A stretch of DNA of 33,557 nucleotides from AG-12 sp027339635. Its GTDB lineage: Bacteria > Chloroflexota > Dormibacteria > Aeolococcales > Bog-877. The stretch is taken from NCBI GenBank assembly GCA_027339635.1, contig DAHWNZ010000024.1, positions 1-33,557 of the forward strand, given 5' to 3'. Shown piece by piece: positions 8,631 to 16,890 of this stretch. Below the pieces are notes generated by a model. The model saw nothing but the letters and a program-made list of their open reading frames with translations, had not been told where the DNA came from and did not search any database. How positions within the stretch are numbered: position 1 is the first letter of the stretch; every line of letters begins with the position of its first letter. A program made the translations under genes and the position numbers.

Positions 8631-9568
8631 TGGCTCCGGCCTTGTTGAGCCCGCTCCAAGGGGTGCAAATTCCCCCCCTCGCCGCAGAGGGAGTCATCGG
8701 TGCCGCCCTTCTGGCAATGTTCGCGGCCATCATCGCGATCGCCTGGCCAAGGCGGCAAACGTGGGAGAGGCAGTTGGCTAAGCGGGCGCGGGAAAGAGCC
8801 TGGCCCGCGCCCGCAAGAGCTGCGGGTCGCAGTTGGCCGCCGCTGCCGTTGCGGACACTGGCGATCCTGCTCCGGCCCGTGCTGCCCGACGGGCTCATGA
8901 GCTGGCTCCGCGCCTCGCTGCGATCCGCGGCCTTCGACGTTCTGCCGGAGGAGGTCATCGCCCTCGACCTCCTGCTGACGCTTCTCCTGGTGGGGGGAGC
9001 GCTGGTGCTCAGCTCCCTGCAGTTGCTCCCGCCGCCGCTAGCGGGTGCCGCCATTCCTGTGCCGACTTTGGGGATTGCAGCGCACCTGCTTCGGCGTGCC
9101 TCCCGACGCCGCGAGGCGATCGCCGGCCAGCTCCCGATCCTGGTCGATCTGATGGCCCTGGAGCAGAGTGGCGGTGGCATTGGGGCCCGCCGGGCGATGG
9201 AGCTGGTCGTGAGCCGAGTTGGCGGAGATGCGGCCAGCCTTCTGCGTGGCTGCCTCGCCGGGTCGGCGGCGGCCGGGACCGCTTCACTGGACGATCTCTT
9301 GGAGCAGCGGGCCGCCCAGCTTGGGGTACCCGCCCTGGGCGCCCTGGCCGCAGTCGTGCGCCTGCAGCGTCGGGAGGGAATCTCAGCTGCCGCTCCCCTG
9401 GGTCGGCTGGCGCGCAGTCTGCGAGACCGCCAGCGGGATGACTTCACGATTCGCGGCAAGCGTGCCCTGGTCACCATGCTGCTGCCTGTGGCGACCTGCA
9501 TTCTGCTGCCCTTCGTCATCATCATCCTCTACCCCGCGCTGGAACGTCTTTCGAGCGCCCTGTCGTGA
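8630..9568 (+). CDS. tadC: TadC-like inner-membrane platform protein
   Basis: The ATG at 8630 shares one base with the tadB stop. The 312-residue product has an N-terminal membrane segment (about 20-40) and a hydrophobic pair (about 110-150). The T2SSF domain follows (AIAGQLPILVDLMALEQSGG, about 163-182, and a long amphipathic part up to about 275), then a C-terminal membrane segment (LLPVATCILLPFVIIILYPAL-like, about 285-305). It is the expected partner of TadB. The stop overlaps the start of the following tadE-like gene. Confidence 0.87.
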   Translation: MAPALLSPLQGVQIPPLAAEGVIGAALLAMFAAIIAIAWPRRQTWERQLAKRARERAWPAPARAAGRSWPPLPLRTLAILLRPVLPDGLMSWLRASLRSAAFDVLPEEVIALDLLLTLLLVGGALVLSSLQLLPPPLAGAAIPVPTLGIAAHLLRRASRRREAIAGQLPILVDLMALEQSGGGIGARRAMELVVSRVGGDAASLLRGCLAGSAAAGTASLDDLLEQRAAQLGVPALGALAAVVRLQRREGISAAAPLGRLARSLRDRQRDDFTIRGKRALVTMLLPVATCILLPFVIIILYPALERLSSALS

Positions 9569-10230
9569 TGCGAGGCGTCGAGTCCGGTCAGGCGATGGTG
9601 GAGTTTGCCATCGGGGTCGCCGTCTTTTTGTTGGTGACCCTGGGTGCCGTCCAGATTGGCCTTCTCGCCCTGGCCGAGGAAGGAGTCCAAAGCGCAAGCC
9701 TCGCGGGGGCCCGTGCGGCATCGGTTTCGCCGCAAGGGCTCAACCCGGCCGTGATTCTTGAGAATGGAGCCGAGGCCGCCGGGACATCCCTGAGGACCCT
9801 GGTGGCGGGGATGGCGGAGCCGGGACTCTGCCCCGCGGGCGGAACAACCTGCTGGACCAGGCTCGAATGCGTCCGATACCGCGGAGGAGTTGCGCAGCCG
9901 GCGACCACCAGGCCCTGCTCGTCGCTGCCCGCGGCCGCCATCGCCTCGTACACGTACGGCCCCGTTCCCCAGGAGCTCGATGGGGCTCAGAATCCAAGCT
10001 GCCACGCCGCGCAGTGCTTCGGCGTGGCGGCTTTGATGCAGCCCTGTCGACGGACGGTCGCGACCGGCAGGCTCGCCATCTGCGTGGCCTACACCTCCTG
10101 GCCGCCGAAGGCGGTCGATGTCTGGATCACGGGGGAGTTGCGCACCATAATTCCCTGGATTGGATCCGCCGGCCCCGGATCGGTGCCTGTCTCGAGTCGG
10201 CTGCGCCTCTCCGTCGAGGCCTTCTCGTGA
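9565..10230 (+). CDS. TadE-like minor pseudopilin
   Basis: 221 residues from the GTG at 9565 (overlapping the tadC stop by four bases), or 220 from the ATG at 9568. A class III prepilin-type start is present: SGQAMVEF with Gly at -1 and Glu at +5, followed by a hydrophobic helix (about 12-35). The exported part has about eight cysteines, which suggests disulfide bonds outside the membrane. TadE-type pseudopilins are cleaved by a TadV/CpaA prepilin peptidase; no such gene is in the window. It is the first of three similar pseudopilin genes in a row. Confidence 0.8.
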   Translation: MMRGVESGQAMVEFAIGVAVFLLVTLGAVQIGLLALAEEGVQSASLAGARAASVSPQGLNPAVILENGAEAAGTSLRTLVAGMAEPGLCPAGGTTCWTRLECVRYRGGVAQPATTRPCSSLPAAAIASYTYGPVPQELDGAQNPSCHAAQCFGVAALMQPCRRTVATGRLAICVAYTSWPPKAVDVWITGELRTIIPWIGSAGPGSVPVSSRLRLSVEAFS

Positions 10231-10805
10231 GCCGCGCATGCGGGGCCGCGAGCGGCCAGGCCCTGGTGGAGCTGGCGCTGGTGCTACCTCTGACCCTGCT
10301 CCTGGGATGCGGCGCCGTCGCCGTGGTGCAGCTCGCGCGCACCCAGATGGCGATGCAGACCGCCAGTGATGCCGCGGCGCTGGTTGCCGCTCGGGCCGTG
10401 GATGCCAGAGTCGCCTGCAGCCAAGCAGAAGAGGAGCTTGCCACGGTAGTGCAGGAGAGTCAGGGGCTGCTGGCAGGGCAGCTCCACAACATGACCCTGG
10501 GCACCTGCGTTGGTCAACCTCCCCTGGCGACAGCGTTGCCGGCCACCCCGGGGTCGGGTTCCTACCAGGTTTGGTTCGGCTACGGCGGCTCCGACGACAG
10601 CTTCTGTCGGCTCGGAGGAGCGCCCAACGCCACCGGCCTGACGGACGGGGATGTCGAGGTGATGATGGCGTTTCGCCCCGATCTTGATTGGATCCCGGTG
10701 CTGGGTAACTGGCTGTCCCCTGTGCTCCACGCGTCCGACACGGAGAAGATCGCGCCATTTCGTAGCCGCGATCCCAGTCAGGACCCCACCGGCGATGACT
10801 GCTGA
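10227..10805 (+). CDS. TadE-like minor pseudopilin (second copy)
   Basis: The GTG at 10227 overlaps the previous stop (GTGA) and gives 192 residues. The N-terminus shows SGQALVELALVLPLTLLL: Gly -1, Glu +5 and a hydrophobic helix, the TadE hallmark. The Ala-rich segment MQTASDAAALVAARAVDA continues the pilin-like helix. The exported C-terminal part has few cysteines and no recognised domain. It probably works with the neighbouring pseudopilins in priming or capping the pilus. Confidence 0.78.
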   Translation: MSRACGAASGQALVELALVLPLTLLLGCGAVAVVQLARTQMAMQTASDAAALVAARAVDARVACSQAEEELATVVQESQGLLAGQLHNMTLGTCVGQPPLATALPATPGSGSYQVWFGYGGSDDSFCRLGGAPNATGLTDGDVEVMMAFRPDLDWIPVLGNWLSPVLHASDTEKIAPFRSRDPSQDPTGDDC

Positions 10806-11391
10806 CCCAGGCCGCCGTGAACAGTCGGGGCAGGTGCTGCCGCTGTTCGCCATTCTCCTGGTCCTGCTGCTGCTGCCCGTGACCGCGCTGGCTGTCGACG
10901 GGGGTCTTCTGGTCTCGGCGCACAGCCAGCTCGTGGGAACCGCGCAGGCGGCGGCGGAGGCGGGCTCCCAGGCGGTCGACGTCACTGCCCTTGAAAGCTC
11001 GGGCAGCATCGTCATCTGCAGCCTGGCGGAACCCGGCACAAGTTGTGGCAATGGCATAGGCGACGTGAGCCAAGTCGTGGGCAGCGTGGTGACCGCGTCC
11101 TATCCCGCCGTGACCGGCCAGTGCTCTTTGGTGTCACCCTCGGACCTGGTTCCAGCGTCTGGCACCGCGGCGGGGTGCGAGCTCGCCGTCACCACTCGCT
11201 GTCAAGCGGCTTCCGGGCAGATTCAATTTCAGCAGGGAGTGACGGTGCTGCTCTGGCGGACCGCTTCCATTCCGCTCTTGACCCTTGGACCGTGGTCCAA
11301 GGTCGCGATGTTGGCGACGGCCACTGCCTGGCTCACCCACGGCTACGGGGCTCCGGTACAAGAGCCCGTGCCCAAGGGCTTGTCCTGTTGA
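10795..11391 (+). CDS. TadG-like pseudopilin / Flp pilus-assembly protein
   Basis: The ATG at 10795 lies inside the end of the preceding gene (11-base overlap) and gives 198 residues. The N-terminus (SGQVLPLFAILLVLLLLPVTALAVDGG) has the SGQ start of TadG-like proteins but Leu instead of Glu at +5, so it may stay uncleaved. The helix continues into VSAHSQLVGTAQAAAEAGSQA, as is usual for TadG N-termini. The extracellular part carries six cysteines. Typical TadG proteins are longer and may have a VWA domain; this one is short and lacks it. Confidence 0.68.
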   Translation: MTADPGRREQSGQVLPLFAILLVLLLLPVTALAVDGGLLVSAHSQLVGTAQAAAEAGSQAVDVTALESSGSIVICSLAEPGTSCGNGIGDVSQVVGSVVTASYPAVTGQCSLVSPSDLVPASGTAAGCELAVTTRCQAASGQIQFQQGVTVLLWRTASIPLLTLGPWSKVAMLATATAWLTHGYGAPVQEPVPKGLSC

Positions 11392-11393
11392 GG

Positions 11394-12494
11394 GTGAGTG
11401 GGAGCCGCCAGAGCCTGCGGTGGAGTGCGCAACCGGTCGTCCCAGCGCCTCCGGAGGCGCCGGGTTCGATGTTGAGCTGGCAGCAGACGCAAGGGCCGGC
11501 GCCGGTCCGTCCGCTGGCTCGCCATCCACTGCTTCTGGTGGCGGAACAGGCTGGTGCGAAGGCCGCTGGCAGCGGAACGCTAGTGAACCAGCCCTGGTTA
11601 GTCCGCGTCTTAGGTCGCTCGCTCAGGACCACTGCTGGGGACCATGAGCGTTCCGCTGGCGGCGCCCCGAAGTCCCCAAGGGCGGCCCGGTTCGGGCCTG
11701 GGAACCCGCTGGTGGTCCTGGTTGTGGGCGGAAAGGGAGGATGTGGACGCACCACCTTCGCTCTTGATTTGGCCGACGCGTTCTGCCACCTCAATGACTT
11801 CCGCCAGGTCCTCCTGGTTGACGCCGACGGAGTTGATCCCGACATCGACCTGCGAGTGGGGGCATTCGCCGCCGGACGGGATCTCATGCCGTCCGCCCGT
11901 CTCAATGAACTGGTTCTACGCTTTGCCGAACTGCATGAGGGCCGGTTGGGAATTGAGTCGTGCCTTTGGTCGGGCCCCGGTCTCGGCTTTCAGACCCTGC
12001 TAGCCCCCCTGACCGAGTCGGGGCGTCCTGGAGTGGGGCGAGAACACCTCGATTATCTGTGGGAGCACTTCCTGGCGCCCCGGTTCGACGCCGTGATAGT
12101 TGACGGCGGGCCGGTCACACCCGCTCCGGGCCTGCTGCTGGAATTCTTCGCTGAGCGGTCCGCCCGGGCGCTGGTGCCGGTTGGTCCTTCGGAGGGGCAC
12201 CTGCGCAGCTGCCGGAGGACCATCGCCGGGCTCGGTCCCAGGGCGGGTCTTGGACGCGCCGACTGGCTGGCGGTCATCGGGACCGACTCCCGTCATGTTG
12301 CCCGCTCGCTGCAGCCTAAGCTTGCAGCCGAGGGCTTGGAGCTGGAAGCGGTTCCGTGGGGTGGTGCGAAGTCCGCGCTCGCCGAAGCGCGCCACCTTCC
12401 CCGGGCCGCGCTCGACCGGGCCGCGCGCGAGGCCTCGCTGAGCCTGGCTGTCCGGATCGTGGAGCAAGTGGCGCTGAGGGATGTCGTTGGCTGA
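11394..12494 (+). CDS. MinD/ParA-like ATPase at the end of the Tad operon
   Basis: The likely start is the GTG at 11394 (366 residues); a TTG at 11388 overlapping the previous stop is an alternative. Residues 1-105 are a Pro/Ala-rich, probably flexible extension. The MinD fold follows: P-loop GGKGGCGRTT (112-121), A' strand LLVDADGVDPDIDLRVG, and a later strand FDAVIVDGGPV. The signature Lys of the deviant Walker A is kept, but the phosphate-binding Lys is Arg. Together with the tadZ-like gene at the operon start, this gives two ATPase-like proteins of this family in one pilus locus. It could be the active TadZ partner or a polar-localisation factor. Confidence 0.72.
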   Translation: MSGSRQSLRWSAQPVVPAPPEAPGSMLSWQQTQGPAPVRPLARHPLLLVAEQAGAKAAGSGTLVNQPWLVRVLGRSLRTTAGDHERSAGGAPKSPRAARFGPGNPLVVLVVGGKGGCGRTTFALDLADAFCHLNDFRQVLLVDADGVDPDIDLRVGAFAAGRDLMPSARLNELVLRFAELHEGRLGIESCLWSGPGLGFQTLLAPLTESGRPGVGREHLDYLWEHFLAPRFDAVIVDGGPVTPAPGLLLEFFAERSARALVPVGPSEGHLRSCRRTIAGLGPRAGLGRADWLAVIGTDSRHVARSLQPKLAAEGLELEAVPWGGAKSALAEARHLPRAALDRAAREASLSLAVRIVEQVALRDVVG

Positions 12495-12927
12495 GGGTCA
12501 TCACCTCCGCTGGCCCAGAAGCCCAGGGGCTGACGTGAGGAACGAGAACGATCGGCACACCAGTGCCCGGATTCGGCAGCTGATGGACGGCATTGAGGAC
12601 GCCGTCCGCCGTGGCGATGAGCTGGCGCTGGCTCGATTCTTGGCTCCGCCCCTGCTACGGCAGATGATGATCCAAACCGCCGATATCCGCGCTGCGGGGG
12701 GGACCGTCGCCCCGGGTCGTGCCGGGCTTCGATGGATGCTCAGCCGGCGCCGTGCCGACGGGCCGGGGCGCTGCTGGTTGCGGCTTCGATTCGAAGACAT
12801 GACCGTTTGCCACTATCCCGACGGCCCGGCCAGAGCCCTTGGCCGCACTCACGACTTGGAGGTTGACGTCGAGACCACTACCTCTCCTTGGCGACTACAC
12901 CGGGTGGTGGAGTTGGACAGTGCCTGA
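12481..12927 (+). CDS. Small conserved-looking protein of unknown function in Tad operon
   Basis: 148 residues from the ATG at 12481, which overlaps the preceding gene by 14 bases; a GTG at 12535 would give a 130-residue form beginning VRNENDRHTS. No signal peptide or membrane segment is seen. The pattern of an N-terminal helix (IRQLMDGIEDAVRRGDELALARFLAPPLL) followed by strand-rich sequence (WLRLRFEDMTVCHY; WRLHRVVELD) resembles an NTF2/SnoaL-like or Tim44-like cone fold, but I cannot name a family. Its place as the last gene of the operon suggests a role with the pilus or its ATPase. Confidence 0.55.
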   Translation: MSLAEGHHLRWPRSPGADVRNENDRHTSARIRQLMDGIEDAVRRGDELALARFLAPPLLRQMMIQTADIRAAGGTVAPGRAGLRWMLSRRRADGPGRCWLRLRFEDMTVCHYPDGPARALGRTHDLEVDVETTTSPWRLHRVVELDSA

Positions 12928-13046
12928 CTGCCGCCGCTGGGATGAAGTGGGTGCGCCCGTCGGGGTTGCGCCGAGGGGCAAGTAGCGGACGGTTCATCGG
13001 ACAACGTGGAAGACGCCGGGGACAGCGAAATGAAGCTTGGTCCTCC

Positions 13047-14273
13047 TCAGATGTCCTCGAAGCACCAGGGAGCAGGGCTCCACCCGAAGATGCCATTGGC
13101 CAGCCGGGCCACGGCGTCAGACCGCGCCCGAGCGCGGCCCGCCAGGACGAGTTGCGGAATGCACTCCTGGCCGAGGCTGATCGCGCCCAAGTCATCTCTC
13201 CCAAGTGAAAGATCCGCTGGTCCTTCGGCGGGTTGGCAGTGGCCCCTGCCATGGTCGACGGATAGGCGCAAGGTGGTCGTGGTGGCCGGGCTGTCGCCGC
13301 GCACCTCCAGGCTCAGCTGGCCGTCAACTCGGTAACGGCGACGCTCCAGAAACTTTCGGACATCCAGCACATCTGCCCATAGCGTGGTGGCCCTCGAGGC
13401 GAGCAGCGCCTGAGGATCTGCCGCCAACCATGGAATCGGGTCGTCCGTGGGGCGCAGCCCGCGGCCGGAGGCCTCGATCCGCCTGACCAGGTCGACCTCT
13501 GTGCAGTAGCGCCAAAGATCCCTGGTGACCAAGCCGCTATGCCCGACCATCTCCAGGATGACCAACGTGTTCTCAGGGCCGCGGGCAGACCATTTATTCC
13601 TTATGCGATACACGAGATAACCGTCGGGGCGGCCCTCGTCCTCGTGGACCAAGAAGAACATTGGGCCCTCCTCCCGGGTCACGTGCGGATCCTCCTCGGA
13701 CAGAGCGAAGTCCCAAGCGGCATCATCCCGGGCAATCATGGCCGGGCACCGGTCGACCAGCTCCGCATGCACGGCAGGAAACGCTCGTCGGGCATCGTCG
13801 TGGGTGATCAGGCGCATGGTTCCGCTGGCTGGGAATGGAAGTAGGCGCGCCTTGGGGTGCTCCAACTCGACGCGCAGACCCTGGGCTGCTGGTCCGAATC
13901 CGAAGCGGGAATAGATGCCGCCTTCAGACGCCCAGAGTACGGCCAGCGAATATCCCCGTCGATTGGCCTCCGCCAAGAGGCGGTCCAGCATGGAGCGCAT
14001 GATGCCGCGGCGCCGGTGGGTTGGCAGCACGCCCACGGCCGTCACTCCGGCGGCGCGCTCGCGCCCCCCTGGGATCCCCACTTCGACCTCAAACATCATC
14101 GAGCTTCCGACCAGAGCGCCGTCGTCGTAGGCGGCCATGGTGTTGGCCGGGATCACGCGCTGCTCGAACCAACTCCGGTGCCAGGCATCCCATTTCTCAC
14201 CGAAGGCGGTGAGGTTGACCCTCCCGAACCGTTCCAGCTCCTCCGGCTCGATCGGACGCACTTCTAACGCCAT
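13047..14273 (-). CDS. Eis-like GNAT N-acetyltransferase
   Basis: This 408-residue protein has the Eis three-part build: an N-terminal GNAT domain, a second degenerate GNAT domain and a C-terminal SCP2-like region. The acetyl-CoA loop reads VGVLPTHRRRGIMRSML (80-96), and Y121 in GIYSRFGFG matches the catalytic Tyr of Eis proteins. The free C-terminal carboxylate used by Eis is reached by the end WCFEDI. Family members acetylate aminoglycosides, other amines or protein lysines. The gene follows the MFS transporter gene by 21 bases on the same strand, so the pair may form a small-molecule resistance or modification operon. The substrate is unknown. Confidence 0.88.
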   Translation of the reverse strand: MALEVRPIEPEELERFGRVNLTAFGEKWDAWHRSWFEQRVIPANTMAAYDDGALVGSSMMFEVEVGIPGGRERAAGVTAVGVLPTHRRRGIMRSMLDRLLAEANRRGYSLAVLWASEGGIYSRFGFGPAAQGLRVELEHPKARLLPFPASGTMRLITHDDARRAFPAVHAELVDRCPAMIARDDAAWDFALSEEDPHVTREEGPMFFLVHEDEGRPDGYLVYRIRNKWSARGPENTLVILEMVGHSGLVTRDLWRYCTEVDLVRRIEASGRGLRPTDDPIPWLAADPQALLASRATTLWADVLDVRKFLERRRYRVDGQLSLEVRGDSPATTTTLRLSVDHGRGHCQPAEGPADLSLGRDDLGAISLGQECIPQLVLAGRARARSDAVARLANGIFGWSPAPWCFEDI

Positions 14274-14294
14274 CGCAAGAGGATACCCAACGGG

Positions 14295-15599
14295 TCAGCC
14301 CACTGGTCGTAAGGAGGGCCTGGTGGCCGTCCACAGCAGCACCACTCCAACCACGACGGCGCCTGCGGCGATCGCGGTGAATAGCGGCACCACTCGGCTC
14401 ATGCCCGCGTACGCCAGGGTGCCCAGGGGCCCCCCCGCCGCATAGGCCAGGCTGTAGAGCGACAGGATCCGCGCTCTCATGGCCTCGGGGGCGCTCGCTT
14501 GCAGGGTGGTGAGCAGGGCCGTGTTGGCGGCCATGAATCCCAGGCTTATGCCGGCGAGGCAGGGGATCGCGAGTGCGAGTGTCGGAGCCCTGGTAAGCCC
14601 GAACAGCGAGGCCATGTACAGCGGCGCCGCCGCCAGCAGCAGTCGGTCGCGTCGCAATTTCCGGCTGACCAGGCTGAGTGCCACCCCTCCGGCCAGGGCC
14701 CCGATCCCCCCCACGCTGTACATCACACCGAGCACCTGGCCGCCACCGTGAAGCTGATCCTTGGCAAAGACGGGAAGGTAGGGCATGTAACCGATGCCGA
14801 ACAACCCCAGGGTCACGCTGCCGATCAGAACGGCGCGGGTGGAGGGGTCGTTGCGACTCCACCTCAGCCCCTCAACCATCCTGCCCATGGCTCCGAGCTG
14901 GGCGGAACTGCGACGGACGATCGGCCAGTTTCCGAAGATCAAGATGACCAGGAGAGGCACGACGCAGGCCGTCATGGCCAGGAAGCAACTGGCTGCGCCG
15001 AGGGTCCCCAGCAGAACGCCTCCCAAGGCCGGGCCGATGATGCGGGCCGCGCTACCGACGCTGCTGGTCAGCGTGGCGGCACCCACCAGTTGATCTCGGG
15101 GCACCAGGTCTGCGACCAGCGCCTGGCGCGTCGGTCCGTTGAAGGAGTCGGCAGCTCCAAAGCAGATCGCCGCCCCCAACAGCACCGGCAGCGAGGCTCG
15201 CCCAAGGCCGGCGGCCAGGGCCAGCCCCAGGGATGTCAGCCCCAGGGCGCTGGTGGCCGTGACCAGTATCAGCCGTCGCGGCAGGCGGTCGCCGACCACC
15301 CCCGCTGGGACTGACAGGAGGACCGCCGGGATGCCGTCGGCGGCGCCCACCAATCCGACCGCGCTCACGGAGCCTGTTACCTGGAGGGTCAGGTACCCAA
15401 GCGCAACCAGCTGCATCCAAGTGCCGAGGGAGAGTGGCCCCAGTCCAACCAGGTAGCGTCGGAACGCAGGCACCTTGAGGGCGTCTGGAACTCGTTCCGA
15501 GAGCCATCGTCTGCCGTAGACCCATGGCTCCGAACGCGCGCTCTCCGGGGGGAGGCCGGGCGGGGATGCGGGAACAGGTATTTCTGGTTGGTCTGGCAT
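14295..15599 (-). CDS. MFS transporter (MFS_3/EntS-like)
   Basis: This 434-residue, mostly hydrophobic protein has about 12 predicted membrane segments after a Pro-rich N-terminal tail of about 45 residues. The loop 2-3 motif VGDRLPRRLIL (about 101-111) and the block FGAADSFNGPTRQALVADLVPRDQLVGAATL are typical of MFS_3 exporters related to EntS and macrolide exporters. Its start lies only 41 bases from the start of the divergent GNAT gene, so the two promoters must overlap the shared region. It is co-directional with the Eis-like gene. The substrate cannot be told. Confidence 0.88.
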   Translation of the reverse strand: MPDQPEIPVPASPPGLPPESARSEPWVYGRRWLSERVPDALKVPAFRRYLVGLGPLSLGTWMQLVALGYLTLQVTGSVSAVGLVGAADGIPAVLLSVPAGVVGDRLPRRLILVTATSALGLTSLGLALAAGLGRASLPVLLGAAICFGAADSFNGPTRQALVADLVPRDQLVGAATLTSSVGSAARIIGPALGGVLLGTLGAASCFLAMTACVVPLLVILIFGNWPIVRRSSAQLGAMGRMVEGLRWSRNDPSTRAVLIGSVTLGLFGIGYMPYLPVFAKDQLHGGGQVLGVMYSVGGIGALAGGVALSLVSRKLRRDRLLLAAAPLYMASLFGLTRAPTLALAIPCLAGISLGFMAANTALLTTLQASAPEAMRARILSLYSLAYAAGGPLGTLAYAGMSRVVPLFTAIAAGAVVVGVVLLWTATRPSLRPVG

Positions 15600-15640
15600 A
15601 CTCGCCTACGGGTCTCCCTGCCGTGAGTCGGAGGTGGTCA

Positions 15641-16198
15641 ATGTCGCCGAATCTCTTCTCGGGTCGGTTGGTGCGCCTGTGCGCGCCCCGTGCCGATGAC
15701 GCCGAGTTTCTTTCGCGGTGGAGCGAGGACGCCACCTATCGTCGCCTGGCCGATACCGATGCGGCGCGTCCACTGCCTCCGGAACACTTCCGGGAGCGGG
15801 ATGAGGCGATGGCTGACGATCGCGCCAACTTTGAGTTTCGCATCCGCAGCCTCGACGATGACCGGCTGCTCGGCTTTGTGGCTGTGTGCGGGATCGAGTG
15901 GCCAAACCGTCATGGGTGGGTCGCCATCGGCCTGGGCGACCCCAGCGACAGGGGTCGCGGCTACGGCCATGAGGCGATGGAGATGGCCATCCGCTACGCC
16001 TTCCATGAACTGGGGCTGCATCGCCTGAGTCTGGACGTCATCGCCGACAACCTCCCGGCGATCCGCCTCTATCGGAGGTTGGGCTTTCAGGAGGAAGGGC
16101 GTCTGCGGGAGCGAGTTCTCCGGGATGGCGAGCGCACAGATCTGATCTACATGGGTTTGCTTTGCCGCGATTGGGAGGCCTCCCGAGTGGGCGCGTGA
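15641..16198 (+). CDS. GNAT N-acetyltransferase, RimJ/RimL type
   Basis: The ATG at 15641 follows GGAGG by about six bases and gives 185 residues; longer frames would enter the divergent MFS gene. It is a single Acetyltransf_3 domain: the acetyl-CoA motif GLGDPSDRGRGYGHEAM (about 103-119), then LHRLSLDVIADNLPAIRLYRRLGFQEEG, the standard motif B. Such enzymes acetylate ribosomal proteins or small amines. The stop overlaps the possible GTG start of the following RDD gene. Confidence 0.88.
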   Translation: MSPNLFSGRLVRLCAPRADDAEFLSRWSEDATYRRLADTDAARPLPPEHFRERDEAMADDRANFEFRIRSLDDDRLLGFVAVCGIEWPNRHGWVAIGLGDPSDRGRGYGHEAMEMAIRYAFHELGLHRLSLDVIADNLPAIRLYRRLGFQEEGRLRERVLRDGERTDLIYMGLLCRDWEASRVGA

Positions 16199-16890
16199 AG
16201 ATGGCAGATCAGCAGATTCCTCCTCACGACCGGCCCCGGCAGACGTCCTTCTTCGAGTTCTCCTTTGGTGGCACCCGCCGAGCCGCTATCAGGGCGTCGG
16301 ACCAGGACCGGGAACTGACCGCGCAGCAGCTGGCCGATCACCATGCGGCTGGCCGGCTGACCCTGGATGAGCTGCGTGAGCGCATGGATCGCGTCTACGA
16401 CGCCCGCACCGTGAACGACCTGGACGCGGTTCTGGCCGACCTGCCGGCCACCAGGCTCGTGGCGACGACACCGTGGGATGCGGTCCTCGCGGCCCGTCGA
16501 CGGGGTCCCTTCCCGGGCTACGCCTACGGCGGATTCTGGGCTAGAGCGGGAGGTCTGGGCGTCGATGTGCTTGCCATTGTGGCCCTCAACTTGGGGCTGG
16601 ACCCCGCCCTGCACATCCCCGAGCTGTTCTGGCTGATCCCGCCCGTCTACTTCACCACCTTCTGGGGTGCCGTCTCGCGCACTCCAGGGATGTGGCTTGG
16701 CGGGCTCAGAGTCGTGCGTGCCGAGGACGGAGGCCGTCTGGGTATCCGGCGGAGCTTCTTGCGCTCCTGCGGATACCTACTGGACCTGGCGTCCTGCTCG
16801 ATCGGGTTCCTCTGGGCCGCCGCCGACCCTCGCCGCCAGGCCTGGCATGACAAGATCGCCGGTAGCTTGGTCGTGCGCCGCAAGGACTGA
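16195..16890 (+). CDS. DUF1707 + RDD-family membrane protein
   Basis: The GTG at 16195 overlaps the previous stop by four bases; the ATG at 16201 (230 residues) is equally possible. The N-terminal third carries a DUF1707-type block (ELTAQQLADHHAAGRLTLDELRERMDRVYDARTVNDLDAVLADLP), common in actinobacteria-like genomes. It is followed by an RDD domain with about three membrane segments, beginning WARAGGLGVDVLAIVALNL and ending RRQAWHDKIAGSLVV. RDD proteins are integral membrane proteins, some linked to Na+/H+ transport. The last 114 bases overlap the end of the convergent S-component gene. Confidence 0.88.
   Translation: MKMADQQIPPHDRPRQTSFFEFSFGGTRRAAIRASDQDRELTAQQLADHHAAGRLTLDELRERMDRVYDARTVNDLDAVLADLPATRLVATTPWDAVLAARRRGPFPGYAYGGFWARAGGLGVDVLAIVALNLGLDPALHIPELFWLIPPVYFTTFWGAVSRTPGMWLGGLRVVRAEDGGRLGIRRSFLRSCGYLLDLASCSIGFLWAAADPRRQAWHDKIAGSLVVRRKD

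Noticed and set aside
11043..11393. N-terminal extension of the second MinD-like ATPase
   Set aside because: It lies inside the TadG-like gene in another frame, and the sequence is Arg/Ser-rich shadow coding.
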